Positions 8,535 to 16,968 of a DNA stretch of 57,849 bases are shown here, in pieces. Made by a program: the position numbers and the translations under genes. Origin of the DNA: Mongoliibacter sp. (GTDB lineage: Bacteria > Bacteroidota > Bacteroidia > Cytophagales > Cyclobacteriaceae); assembly GCF_007692705.1 (NCBI RefSeq), contig NZ_REBN01000116.1, positions 1-57,849 of the forward strand. The letters run 5' to 3'. The notes under the pieces are model-generated. The model saw only the letters and a list, made by a program, of their open reading frames with translations, did not search any database and was not told the DNA's origin. How positions within the stretch are numbered: position 1 is the first letter of the stretch; every line of letters starts with the position of its first letter.

Positions 8535-8969
8535 TTAAGGAACTTGCAACTTTTTTCCCCATCCCTGAAGTGTTATATGATATGGACCTGCAGCAAAACT
8601 TCTTATTTTTTCAAGATCAAATTTTAAATTAGAAGTGAAATACGCACCACAATCTGTCACAGGTTCGAAAATCAATTTTGCCTGAAGGGTAGGAGGTTGG
8701 GAATATAAAAATCGTTCCGAAAATACCAAGGTCCAGTCATCTGTGGGACTGCAACCACTGTACCCAACCTTTAAATACAACATTTCATTTCTTACTTCAG
8801 CTTCCAAAATTGTGACACTTCCTAAGAAATCCTCATCAAAAAGATTGGTATTGACAATTATTTTTTCTCCCTGGTATTTAGGTAATTGATCACTATTTAT
8901 GCAAGACGCAAAAAATAGCATGAGATAGACCGTTAAAAAAGAGAATTTATTCTTCAGGGGAAGTATCAT
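8535..8969 (-). CDS. hypothetical lipoprotein
   Basis: 144 aa. The N-terminus has a hydrophobic stretch ending in the lipobox MLFFASC, so it should be lipidated and exported. The mature part is short, contains two more cysteines (near GYSGCSPTDDW and VTDCGAYF) and looks beta-rich, but I recognise no family. The cysteines could form a disulfide in the periplasm. It is convergent with dctM and lies upstream of the first copy of the dispersed repeat. Confidence 0.6.
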   Translation of the reverse strand: MILPLKNKFSFLTVYLMLFFASCINSDQLPKYQGEKIIVNTNLFDEDFLGSVTILEAEVRNEMLYLKVGYSGCSPTDDWTLVFSERFLYSQPPTLQAKLIFEPVTDCGAYFTSNLKFDLEKIRSFAAGPYHITLQGWGKKLQVP

Positions 8970-8990
8970 TTTAATTTTTGTTATTATTCA

Positions 8991-9144
8991 CTTCTTTACC
9001 AATAACTTCAAAACATAAAATTAACGTTTGAATTTGGTCAATCCCGATAAACCGGGACAAGTTATCTATAAATATCAAATATCAATTGGTATCGAAATGA
9101 ATCAAGAAGCAGCAATAAATTATTCTACTGGCATCATTCCGTAT
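8991..9144 (+). repeat. dispersed ~150-bp intergenic repeat, copy 1
   Basis: This stretch matches 32689-32835 in the same orientation over its whole length. Shared blocks include ATAACTTCAAAACAT, a 16-bp inverted repeat TCCCGATAAACCGGGA at about 9042-9057, ACAAGTTATCTATAAATATC and ATTATTCTACTGG. Copy 1 has a 7-base insertion near 9079 relative to copy 2. There are no terminal inverted repeats that I can see and no transposase, so it is not a simple insertion sequence. It lies between a lipoprotein gene (minus) and a DUF2490 gene (plus). Confidence 0.85.
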
Positions 9145-9243
9145 TTATATTAATTTTTCTTTTGCTCAATATTCAAGACGATTCATTGAAGCTTTTTGTC
9201 CTATTGGAGATTGAGAATTATCTTAGTGCCAAGTAATTATTTT

Positions 9244-9996
9244 ATGCGCAGATTTTTACTCTTTTTTCTCATATATACCCAAAGCCATTTTCTTATGGCG
9301 CAAAGGGAAGTTATCTCAGATACTGAAATGTGGTATGGCTTTATGACCTCAGGTCAAATTGCTCCAAATTGGTCTGTATGGCTTGACACACATCATGTTC
9401 CAGATATATTTCTGATTGTAAGAAGTGGATTGACACTCCATACACAGGATCAACGGCTCTCCTTTACGCTAGGATATGCACGTTTAGGCTTAACTGCCCC
9501 TTTTTCTGCCGGAGCATTGGTGAGGCCTGAAAACAGACCCTGGGGACAAGTGGTATATAGGTTACCTTCTTCATCCCGGTTATCCACAAGTTTGAGGTAC
9601 AGGCATGATATGAGGTACAGGGCAAATTTCAGTAATACAGAAATAATTGAAGGATTTGGTCTCAATCATAGGATGAGGTTTAATGCAAGCGTTCGTTATA
9701 ATTGGGGTGAAGTGTTGAGTGACAATTTTAACTTTTCAACCACTCTTTTTAATGAATCTTTAGTCACTGTAGGTCCATCTTTTGCAGATAACCCGTTTGA
9801 GCATAGGATTTTTGCCTTGTTTAGCTTTACGAAAAATGCGGTGACACTTTCTCCAGGCTATCATTTGCGAATGGCTACGCCAAACCCTGAAACGCTTAGA
9901 GTCAATCACGGACCTTTTCTTTGGATTACAATTAACTACAGGTGGAAAAACTTCCGAAGACATCTGCTTAGAGAGTTTCCTGGCGATCATATTTGA
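9244..9996 (+). CDS. DUF2490 family outer-membrane/periplasmic protein
   Basis: 250 aa from ATG 9244, chosen because it places a signal peptide (FLLFFLIYTQSHFLMAQ) directly at the N-terminus; the longer frame from 9196 adds an unlikely leader. The mature protein has alternating hydrophobic strands such as RLSTSLRYRHDMRYR and MRFNASVRYNW and ends in aromatic-rich strands, consistent with the beta-barrel-like DUF2490 family. Function unknown. It stands alone on the plus strand with the dispersed repeat as its upstream region, so the repeat could carry its promoter. Confidence 0.72.
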   Translation: MRRFLLFFLIYTQSHFLMAQREVISDTEMWYGFMTSGQIAPNWSVWLDTHHVPDIFLIVRSGLTLHTQDQRLSFTLGYARLGLTAPFSAGALVRPENRPWGQVVYRLPSSSRLSTSLRYRHDMRYRANFSNTEIIEGFGLNHRMRFNASVRYNWGEVLSDNFNFSTTLFNESLVTVGPSFADNPFEHRIFALFSFTKNAVTLSPGYHLRMATPNPETLRVNHGPFLWITINYRWKNFRRHLLREFPGDHI

Positions 9997-10109
9997 TTAA
10001 GAAGGGAAAAAAATAGGGACTTGCATTCTCTAGTCACCCTAAAACTATTTCTGGTGTAAGTCTTGTCATTCTTTTTTTGAGGTCTAAAAATGTGAGCAGC
10101 GAACTATTT

Positions 10110-10577
10110 TTAATCTATCTTTTTTCGGAGTGTATAATTATCTGCCAAATCTCCTGTGATTCTATTACCCTCCATATCGAGGTGAAATAATAAGTTTTCA
10201 CCAACAAAATACTGATTGGGTGACTCAACCCCTTCAAGGGTAATGGTATTCCCACCATCATTCCAACTATAAGTTCCCGAAGATTCTTGGATAGAATCAT
10301 TGTCTTTTCCCAAGTAAATTGTCTTTTTGGTAAATGAGTAAGAAGGGCCGATTTCAATTGTGGTCTCTATACCCTCACAATCAGCACATGGCAAAACGCC
10401 CTCATAGATTCCCTCATAATCCAGGGAGATCCGTGCATTATGCTCGTCAGGAGCAAACATTTCGTCATCTACCACAATTTCATCGATTTCTTCTCCATTT
10501 TGCTCTGAGCGGGGATTACAGGAAAATAATAATGTTATCGATATAATAAAAATGAATGAAGAGAGGAAGGTTTTCAT
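10110..10577 (-). CDS. NlpE-like N-terminal domain lipoprotein
   Basis: 155 aa with a lipoprotein signal peptide ending LLFSC. After an acidic linker (residues 20-50) the protein shows YEGVLPCADCEGIETTIEI, the hallmark of the NlpE N-terminal domain, including the CxxC pair. In E. coli, NlpE senses surface contact or lipoprotein-sorting stress through the Cpx system and was first linked to copper tolerance. Only the N-terminal domain type is present here, as is common in Bacteroidota, so the E. coli signalling role should not be assumed. It is a single gene, divergent from glgP. Confidence 0.8.
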   Translation of the reverse strand: MKTFLSSFIFIISITLLFSCNPRSEQNGEEIDEIVVDDEMFAPDEHNARISLDYEGIYEGVLPCADCEGIETTIEIGPSYSFTKKTIYLGKDNDSIQESSGTYSWNDGGNTITLEGVESPNQYFVGENLLFHLDMEGNRITGDLADNYTLRKKID

Positions 10578-10752
10578 GATTCTTGAAGTTTATTTACAAA
10601 GCACCATTCAATATACAGTTTGAAAACATATTCCGCAAATATGTCAGTTGGCACATGTTAATTTGTACAATTTGTAAATTGGTTTTTAACCCCTTCCTTT
10701 TATAAGGACCTGTATTTGTTTAACTTTCGCAGTGAATTGATTTAAAGATAAT

Positions 10753-13296
10753 ATGAAAAAAAATAATCCAGTCTCTAAAGTTAAATCCAAGCTCGAGGAA
10801 AAGGGACTTGACAAACAAGAGATTCAAAATATACTCATTGAAGATGCAAGAACCGGACTGAGTGTGGAAGCTCTGAAAAGAGCGATTTCAAATAACTTGT
10901 TTTATGTGCAGGGAAAATTTCCAGAGATCGCTACCCGAAATGATTACTATATGGCCGTTTCCTATGCGGTAAGAGATAGAATCCTTAACCGCTGGGTAGC
11001 TTCTGTAAAACAATACTTAGATGGAAAGCACAGGGTGGTTTCTTATTTGTCAGCAGAATACCTACTTGGGCCTCATCTTGCAAACAACCTTATCAACTTA
11101 GGAATTTATAAAGAAACAGAACAGGCTGTTAAGGAATTAGGTAAAGACCTTGATTGGTTAGTAGAAAAAGAGATAGAACCAGGCTTAGGAAATGGCGGTT
11201 TGGGTAGACTGGCAGCTTGTTATATGGATTCTTTGGCAACTTTAGAGGTTCCCGCCATAGGTTATGGCATTAGGTACCAATTTGGCATCTTTGAACAGGA
11301 TATAAGAGACGGCTGGCAGGTAGAAGATACAGACAATTGGCTCAGAAGGGGTAATCCATGGGAAATTGAGCGTAGGGAATTGAACTATGAGGTGAAAATT
11401 GGTGGACACGTCCAACATTACACTGACAATAATGGGAAATACTGTAGTAATTGGATTCCTGATTTAATTGTAAAAGGCGTGGCATATGACACTCCTATTT
11501 TAGGTTATGACGTAAATACCACCAATACATTAAGATTATGGAAGTCTGAGGCTCCAAAATCCTTTGATTTTCAACTTTTCAATGCGGGTGGATATAACGA
11601 TGCTGTAAGGCAAAAAATTCTTTGCGAAAATATTTCCAAAGTATTATATCCAAATGACGAACAAGAAGAAGGTAAGATTCTAAGACTACAGCAACAATAT
11701 TTCTTTGTGTCCTGCTCTTTGCAGGATATGCTTGGGATTCACCTGAGACAAGGGGATAAAATCCAGGATTTTCATAAGAAATTTGTTGTGCAGCTAAATG
11801 ATACCCATCCAGCCATTGGTGTTGCAGAACTGATGCGACTCTTACTCGATAAATATCAATTGGAATGGGATGACGCTTGGGATATCACTACCAAGACGTT
11901 TGCCTATACAAATCACACTTTGTTGCCAGAGGCTTTGGAAAAGTGGGATTTGGAATTATTTGGAAGAGTACTTCCAAGGCACCTTGAGCTGATATACGAA
12001 ATCAACAGAAGGTTCTTGGATGTTGTGACAGTAAAGTTCTTTGGTGATCATCAAAAAATTGCCAGCCTTTCACTAATTGGAGAAGGTCAAAAGAAATACA
12101 TCAAAATGGCAAACTTAGCTTCTCTTGGAAGTTTTGCCATCAACGGTGTTGCCGCCTTGCATACTGAGCTTTTGAAAAAAACTGTTTTAAAAGATTGGTA
12201 CGAGCTTACACCTGAAAAATTCAGTAATAAGACCAATGGTGTGACACCCCGAAGATGGATGGTGCTCAGCAATCCAGAACTTACAAAACTTATCACTGAA
12301 AAAATCGGTGATGGCTGGATCAAATACTTGGATGAATTGAAGGGACTAGAAAAATTTGCCAAAGACAAGGACTTCCAAAAAGCTTGGATGGATGTTAAAT
12401 ACCAGCAAAAACTCAGCCTGAGCAAAAGAATTCTTCAAAGGATGAGGTTAAGAGTGGACCCTGAATCTTTATACGATGTTCATGTTAAAAGAATGCATGA
12501 ATACAAAAGGCAGGTGCTTAATGCACTTCATGTAATTACACTATACAACAGGATCAAGCATAATCCTCAAATTGATATGGTTCCAAGAACAGTAATATTT
12601 GCTGGAAAAGCTGCGCCTGGATATAAAGTCGCCAAGGAGATCATCAAACTGATAACTTCAATAGGAGAGGTGGTCAATAATGATCCGGATGTGAAAAACA
12701 GGTTAAAAGTTGTTTTTTATCCAAATTACAATGTAACAAATGCGCAGAAAATATATCCTGCAGCAGATTTATCTGAACAGATTTCTACCGCTGGTAAAGA
12801 AGCATCAGGAACAGGGAATATGAAATTGTCGCTTAATGGTGCTTTAACTATTGGGACCTTGGATGGTGCAAATGTTGAAATCAGGGAATGTGTAGGTGAA
12901 GAGAATTTCTTCCTATTCGGCCTTGATGCTGATGAAGTGGATCAAGTGAAAAATAATGGATATGATCCTTATAGTTATTATAAAAACAACCCTGATTTGA
13001 AATTGGCTTTGGATCAAATCAATAGTGGCTATTTCTCCCACCTGAATACAGATACATTTAAAAGTCTTGTAAGGTCATTGATGTTTGATGATCAGTACTT
13101 GGTATTGGCTGATTACCAACCTTATATTGAGGCACAGGATAAAGTAGCCGAAACATTCAGGGATAAATCCAAATGGGCTGAGATGTCCATTTTGAACGTA
13201 GCAAGAATGGGTAAATTCTCCAGTGATAGAAGTATAAGAGATTATTGCAATGAGATTTGGAAAGTAAAGCCAGTCCCAGTCAAATTAAAAAAATAG
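10753..13296 (+). CDS. glgP: glycogen/starch/maltodextrin phosphorylase
   Basis: 847 aa, the normal length of GT35 alpha-glucan phosphorylases. The PLP-site signature EASGTGNMKLSLNGALTIG contains Lys691, the expected PLP Schiff-base lysine, and GNGGLGRLAACYMDSLATL is a strongly conserved N-terminal block. It releases glucose-1-phosphate from alpha-1,4-glucans in the cytoplasm. It is monocistronic: divergent from the NlpE-like gene and closed by a strong terminator at 13328. A weak Bacteroidota-type -7 element (TAACTTTCG at 10721-10729) sits about 25 bp upstream of the start, but I see no matching -33 TTTG. No other glycogen genes are nearby. Confidence 0.95.
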   Translation: MKKNNPVSKVKSKLEEKGLDKQEIQNILIEDARTGLSVEALKRAISNNLFYVQGKFPEIATRNDYYMAVSYAVRDRILNRWVASVKQYLDGKHRVVSYLSAEYLLGPHLANNLINLGIYKETEQAVKELGKDLDWLVEKEIEPGLGNGGLGRLAACYMDSLATLEVPAIGYGIRYQFGIFEQDIRDGWQVEDTDNWLRRGNPWEIERRELNYEVKIGGHVQHYTDNNGKYCSNWIPDLIVKGVAYDTPILGYDVNTTNTLRLWKSEAPKSFDFQLFNAGGYNDAVRQKILCENISKVLYPNDEQEEGKILRLQQQYFFVSCSLQDMLGIHLRQGDKIQDFHKKFVVQLNDTHPAIGVAELMRLLLDKYQLEWDDAWDITTKTFAYTNHTLLPEALEKWDLELFGRVLPRHLELIYEINRRFLDVVTVKFFGDHQKIASLSLIGEGQKKYIKMANLASLGSFAINGVAALHTELLKKTVLKDWYELTPEKFSNKTNGVTPRRWMVLSNPELTKLITEKIGDGWIKYLDELKGLEKFAKDKDFQKAWMDVKYQQKLSLSKRILQRMRLRVDPESLYDVHVKRMHEYKRQVLNALHVITLYNRIKHNPQIDMVPRTVIFAGKAAPGYKVAKEIIKLITSIGEVVNNDPDVKNRLKVVFYPNYNVTNAQKIYPAADLSEQISTAGKEASGTGNMKLSLNGALTIGTLDGANVEIRECVGEENFFLFGLDADEVDQVKNNGYDPYSYYKNNPDLKLALDQINSGYFSHLNTDTFKSLVRSLMFDDQYLVLADYQPYIEAQDKVAETFRDKSKWAEMSILNVARMGKFSSDRSIRDYCNEIWKVKPVPVKLKK

Positions 13297-13327
13297 ATTC
13301 ACACATAAATTTTGAATTGATTAGAGA

Positions 13328-13360
13328 AACCTGTCATCTTTTAAAGATGACAGGTTTTTT
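13328..13360 (+). terminator. rho-independent terminator of glgP
   Basis: A long near-perfect hairpin with arms AACCTGTCATCTTT and AAAGATGACAGGTT, almost no loop, followed by a T run. It begins about 30 bp after the glgP stop codon. Confidence 0.9.
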
Positions 13361-13390
13361 CATTTCTTTATAAAATCAATCTTTTGAATA

Positions 13391-14152
13391 CTATTCAAAG
13401 TTTAAGGCCATAAATATTCCAACGTGAAAAATCATCCGATCACTGATCGACGACCAGCTCCTTACACTTTCAGAATAAAACATCCTAAATCCTGGATTAT
13501 CAAAAGGCTCTCCATTATACTCTCGTGTCAAATAACTAGATCGTTCATACCTCAAAAGATTAACCATAAACTGTATACCTACTGCATCATTGATCAGGTA
13601 GCCCATTCCGAGATCACCACTGTATGTAAGCAGGACGTCTTTAAATGACGATTCACCTAATCTTCGAGGAAACGTACCTGTTACCCCTTCAGCTTCACAA
13701 GATGGGCATGTGTTGCTTATGAGGGTATAATTAAATGCTCCTACACCTTTTTCCAAACCAATAAACCCTGAACCAAGCAGGTAAAATTTTGGACTGAGTT
13801 CAAGGTAATAATTGAAAAATGGACCAAAACCCAGCATGGTATTCTCTAACCTGGATTCTATAGTGCTACTACCGATATGGGATTGTATGTCAGTACTCAA
13901 GGTCAAAGTTTCGCTGTAATTTCTGACACTTGCCTGAACACCAATAAAAAGATTCCCAAAAGTCCTAACACCTATTCTATTTCTCCATTCCAAGCTTGAA
14001 TAATTATCGGCATTTGAAACTACTCGATCTCTAGAAGATGGAAAAGAAGGAGAAAGTTCAGTTGTAAACAACCACCTGGAATGATAATCTTGAGCAAAAC
14101 AAAACTCTTCAAAAGATAGAATTAGGAAAAGTAACAGCAAAAATTTCTTCAT
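13391..14152 (-). CDS. putative outer-membrane beta-barrel protein
   Basis: 253 aa from the ATG at 14152, which puts a clean signal peptide (KKFLLLLFLILSFEEFCFAQ) at the start; the longer frame from 14218 has no such N-terminus. The mature protein alternates amphipathic strands with aromatic ends (for example NLFIGVQASVRNY and GPFFNYYLELSPKFYLLGSG) and has a CPSC loop. This pattern fits the porin-like outer-membrane beta-barrel families of Bacteroidota; the ligand is unknown. It follows the FGE-like gene on the same strand and is probably transcribed with it. Confidence 0.65.
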   Translation of the reverse strand: MKKFLLLLFLILSFEEFCFAQDYHSRWLFTTELSPSFPSSRDRVVSNADNYSSLEWRNRIGVRTFGNLFIGVQASVRNYSETLTLSTDIQSHIGSSTIESRLENTMLGFGPFFNYYLELSPKFYLLGSGFIGLEKGVGAFNYTLISNTCPSCEAEGVTGTFPRRLGESSFKDVLLTYSGDLGMGYLINDAVGIQFMVNLLRYERSSYLTREYNGEPFDNPGFRMFYSESVRSWSSISDRMIFHVGIFMALNFE

Positions 14153-14223
14153 ATCAAGTTTATATACGAAAACTCCTGCAAATATATACGAATACCAAGC
14201 CAAAATTATTCTTGACAAAAATA

Positions 14224-15282
14224 TTATTCTGAATCCCTAACGCATCGAAATCCAATATTACTGGTACCACTTTCAAAATCCTGGCCCTGTCGGGCAGATG
14301 GCCTGTAATTAATACAATAATCGTCCGCACATAAAAATGAACCGCCCTTGATGACTTTTTCAAGCGCATAAGGGTTGCTTGGGTTGTAACATTGCGAAAT
14401 ACTGGAATCTAATGCAGGTGCATTTCCTGATATTCTTTGAAATTTGATGGCATCGAACCAATCAGAAGTCATTTCCCAAACATTTCCGATCATATCGTAA
14501 AGGCCATAATCGTTTGGAGGAAAACTCATGACCGGAGCAGTTCCTTCAAACCCATCTTCAGATAAGTTTTCATGCGGAAATTCTCCTTGAAATGTATTTG
14601 CCATAAAAATACCATTAGGCTTGAAGCCATCGCCCCAAGCGTAACGCTGGTGTTTCCGTCCTGCTTTTGCAGCATATTCCCACTCCGTTTCGGTTGGTAT
14701 TCGCTTTCCAGCCCATTCAGCATAGGCCACCGCATCTTCAAAAGCTATGTGAACGACAGGATGATTTTCTCTACCCTCTACGGTTGAACCTGGACCTTCC
14801 GGATGTTTCCAACTTGCACCCAATACCCATTTCCACCATAGGCTGATGTCATGTAAAGGGACTTCATGCGAAGGAGGCGAAAACACCATAGAACCAGGTT
14901 GCATGTCTTCTTCGGCAGGTCGGGGCGTGCCGGGAGGCAATTGTTTTTTCATTTCTTCCCAATCAGGAACCCTTTCTGCCACGGTGAGATAACCTGTTTC
15001 TTCCACAAATCGGGTAAATTGAGCAACAGTGACCTCTGTCTCATCCATCCAAAATCCCTTCACTTTTCTTTTTACTGCCGGCTTTTCTACTGGATAGGCT
15101 TCCGTTTCATCTGTTCCCATATAAAATTCACCACCAGGAATGAAAACCATTCCATCATTTGATCGGATAACCTTATGAGGTTCACTTTCTTCGGCACTGA
15201 TTTTTTCAGGTGAGTCTTTGGTGGAACAGGAAAAAAAAAATAAAGAAATTAAAAGATATGGAATAGAAACTTTAGCACACAT
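14224..15282 (-). CDS. formylglycine-generating enzyme-like lipoprotein (SUMF1 family)
   Basis: 352 aa. The signal peptide ends in a lipobox (LFFFSC), so the protein should be exported and lipidated. The FGE-sulfatase domain fills the rest: MVFIPGGEFYMGTDE near residue 50, then DETEVTVAQFTRFVEETGY, PTETEWEYAAKAG and IGNVWEMTSDW. Near the end, GGSFLCADDYCINYRPSAR places Cys318 and Cys323 five residues apart, matching the copper-binding active-site pair of genuine FGE (human Cys336/Cys341). Many family members lack these cysteines and are not FGEs; this one keeps them. Family knowledge: FGE oxidises a sulfatase cysteine to formylglycine using O2. No sulfatase is in the window. Confidence 0.85.
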   Translation of the reverse strand: MCAKVSIPYLLISLFFFSCSTKDSPEKISAEESEPHKVIRSNDGMVFIPGGEFYMGTDETEAYPVEKPAVKRKVKGFWMDETEVTVAQFTRFVEETGYLTVAERVPDWEEMKKQLPPGTPRPAEEDMQPGSMVFSPPSHEVPLHDISLWWKWVLGASWKHPEGPGSTVEGRENHPVVHIAFEDAVAYAEWAGKRIPTETEWEYAAKAGRKHQRYAWGDGFKPNGIFMANTFQGEFPHENLSEDGFEGTAPVMSFPPNDYGLYDMIGNVWEMTSDWFDAIKFQRISGNAPALDSSISQCYNPSNPYALEKVIKGGSFLCADDYCINYRPSARQGQDFESGTSNIGFRCVRDSE

Positions 15283-15422
15283 GAATTTTGATTATTTAAA
15301 TTTAAATCTAATAGTTCAATTGCTAAAATCCTAAAGACAGTTGTCAGACAGCATACTTCACTTAAAAATTATCCCTTAAGAACTAGCAATCCGAAGATTT
15401 CAATTTCAGTTAACTTATTCTG

Positions 15423-15827
15423 TCATGCCTTAGGAAATGGCTGAGTGATTTTTTCCCTAACCAGTTCCTTTAAAGATTCTCCGGTCAATACAATAGAAGC
15501 CAATAGCAATAAAATATCTCTAACTATATGTAGATAAATGAGTTTGCCCGGTGCATCAGCTTGCACATCAGAAGTAAAGATTACAAGAGCCGAAACGAGA
15601 AAAAACAAGGCTGTTCCAATTCCTCCAGCTATTCCCATTTTAGGACTTTTAAAATGTAAAAGTAAAAACACTGGTATTATGACTAAAACAACCAAGACTA
15701 AGGCCATCCAAAGTTTGTCTTTGTCCCATTGAAAAGATAAGATGACAATTGACCATATGTAACCGGCAATAGCTAGCCTTAAAAGGTTTTTACCTATCTG
15801 TTCTACTTTAAGTATATTATCTACCAT
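15423..15827 (-). CDS. hypothetical four-helix membrane protein
   Basis: 134 aa with four predicted transmembrane segments (about residues 17-32, 38-57, 64-85 and 100-118) and a short charged C-terminus. The last helix region RDILLLLASIVLTGESLKEL vaguely recalls the end of DoxX/DUF417-like proteins, but I cannot assign a family. It lies between the FGE-like operon and ferritin, on the same strand as both, with its own spacer of 140 bp downstream. Confidence 0.55.
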   Translation of the reverse strand: MVDNILKVEQIGKNLLRLAIAGYIWSIVILSFQWDKDKLWMALVLVVLVIIPVFLLLHFKSPKMGIAGGIGTALFFLVSALVIFTSDVQADAPGKLIYLHIVRDILLLLASIVLTGESLKELVREKITQPFPKA

Positions 15828-15860
15828 AGTGCTGTGGAGTTAGTGGATAATAAATATATG

Positions 15861-15891
15861 CAAAAAAATTACGGTCCCTAGGAACCGTAAT
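15861..15891 (-). terminator. rho-independent terminator of ferritin
   Basis: Read on the minus strand, the hairpin ATTACGGT / ACCGTAAT with an 8-base loop is followed by a run of seven T. It begins about 25 bp past the ferritin stop codon and lies just upstream of the next minus-strand gene. Confidence 0.8.
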
Positions 15892-15916
15892 CATTTCAAT
15901 TTTTGGCAGAATCTAT

Positions 15917-16462
15917 TTAACCTTCATTTTCAGCAGAGATAGCATGTAATTTACCCAATTCCTGATCTATGGTCCATAATCCTACTCCTTCTTCACCAAT
16001 AATTTCAAAGAGTTCTAATGCCCTTCTAGCTATGGTTTCCTCCTCACGCTGTTCTGTAACGTACCATTGCATAAAGCTGAAAGTAGCAAAGTCTTTCACT
16101 CCGAAAGCATGGTCAACTATAGAATTGATGGATTTGGTGACTTTGATTTCATGCTCAAGTATCAATTCAAATACTTCTCTTAATGAGTTGAAATTGTGTC
16201 TTATTCCTGTAATTTCCGGTTGAATAGCATGACCACCTGCCTCGTTTACATATTTGAAAAGTTTCATCATATGCATTCTCTCTTCATCAGCGTGAGTGTA
16301 TAGGTACTTGGAGGCATTTTCATAGCCCATCATATGACACCAAGATGCCATGGAAAGGTATGATGCAGAAGATTTCCCTTCCATTCCGATCTGCTCGTTC
16401 AGTAATTTTTCGGTATCGTGCAACAAGGATCGTTGCAAGGTTACTATTTCACGTGTTTTCAT
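15917..16462 (-). CDS. ftnA: non-heme ferritin
   Basis: 181 aa from the ATG at 16462; an upstream in-frame extension would run through a palindromic repeat and is rejected. The four-helix ferritin fold carries the expected ferroxidase ligands: Glu28 in LLNEQIGMEG, the EExxH motif in HADEERMHMMKLF, a Glu in LEHEIKVT and the EQREEE cluster near residue 140. It would store iron as a 24-mer in the cytoplasm. The gene has its own terminator, and upstream it has an unusual set of palindromes and a partial copy of the dispersed repeat, so its regulation may differ from its neighbours. No Fur box was evident by eye. Confidence 0.93.
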   Translation of the reverse strand: MKTREIVTLQRSLLHDTEKLLNEQIGMEGKSSASYLSMASWCHMMGYENASKYLYTHADEERMHMMKLFKYVNEAGGHAIQPEITGIRHNFNSLREVFELILEHEIKVTKSINSIVDHAFGVKDFATFSFMQWYVTEQREEETIARRALELFEIIGEEGVGLWTIDQELGKLHAISAENEG

Positions 16463-16488
16463 ATTATTATAATTTCTTTTCAATTGAC

Positions 16489-16512
16489 ATAACTTGTTCC
16501 GGTTTTTCGGGA
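16489..16512 (-). repeat. partial core match to the dispersed repeat, inverted
   Basis: On the minus strand this reads TCCCGAAAAACCGG then AACAAGTTAT, matching the core of the 150-bp repeat (TCCCGATAAACCGG then GACAAGTTAT) at 22 of 24 positions. It begins 27 bp upstream of the ferritin start codon. The flanks of the larger repeat are not recognisable here apart from a nearby TCAATTG. Confidence 0.55.
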
Positions 16513-16613
16513 TAGCCTGTCCCGACTTTCGGGAGAATCTTCGCATGGTTTACAATCATCCCAGTGTGTGATCCCGTAGGTACGGGATCATGACTGCCTG
16601 TCCGGTAGGCAGG
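16508..16613. repeat. cluster of intergenic palindromes
   Basis: Three palindromic units lie in about 105 bp. First, CGGGA/TCCCG arms at 16508-16533 alternate so that two competing hairpins can form. Second, a perfect 22-bp palindrome at 16569-16590 has arms TGATCCCGTA and TACGGGATCA around GG. Third, CTGCCT/AGGCAG arms at 16594-16612 flank GTCCGGT. There is no T run, so these are not simple terminators. They look like REP-type palindromes of the genome; copy number elsewhere cannot be judged from this window. Confidence 0.7.
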
Positions 16614-16968
16614 CTCGATTTTATATCTTTTGACATTTATTCAAATTTAATCAATATTTAGTTATTCTATCATTTGCATCATATATAAAATCATATTTGG
16701 AATTAGTATAAGTTAAAATCTAAAGAAGGCTCTCTTTAGAGTATAATAAGCCGTTAAGCCAATTTAGAGTCAGTTTAAATCTTCATTTAACAACAAGATT
16801 TCCCAAAGTATCATAGGCTTTCTGTCAATAACTAAGCGCATTTATGCGTAAGGGATTTTGGTCTTAATTGCTCTAAAGCTGAATAAATTATTCTTTCCAT
16901 AACATACACCTTTTCACTTACCGTAAAATCCTTTACCTTTTAACCTTCAATCAAACCCTAATAAACAC
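16614..16968. other. AT-rich spacer, no gene seen
   Basis: About 355 bp between the palindrome cluster and the oxidoreductase gene. No reading frame with recognisable content and no tRNA-like fold was found. The last 60 bp are pyrimidine-rich and presumably contain the promoter of the 16969 gene, but no clear -33/-7 pair stands out. Confidence 0.5.

Noticed and set aside
14526-14787. Short overlapping frames on both strands inside the FGE-like gene
   Set aside because: They lack family similarity and start sites, and lie in the conserved part of the FGE-sulfatase domain.
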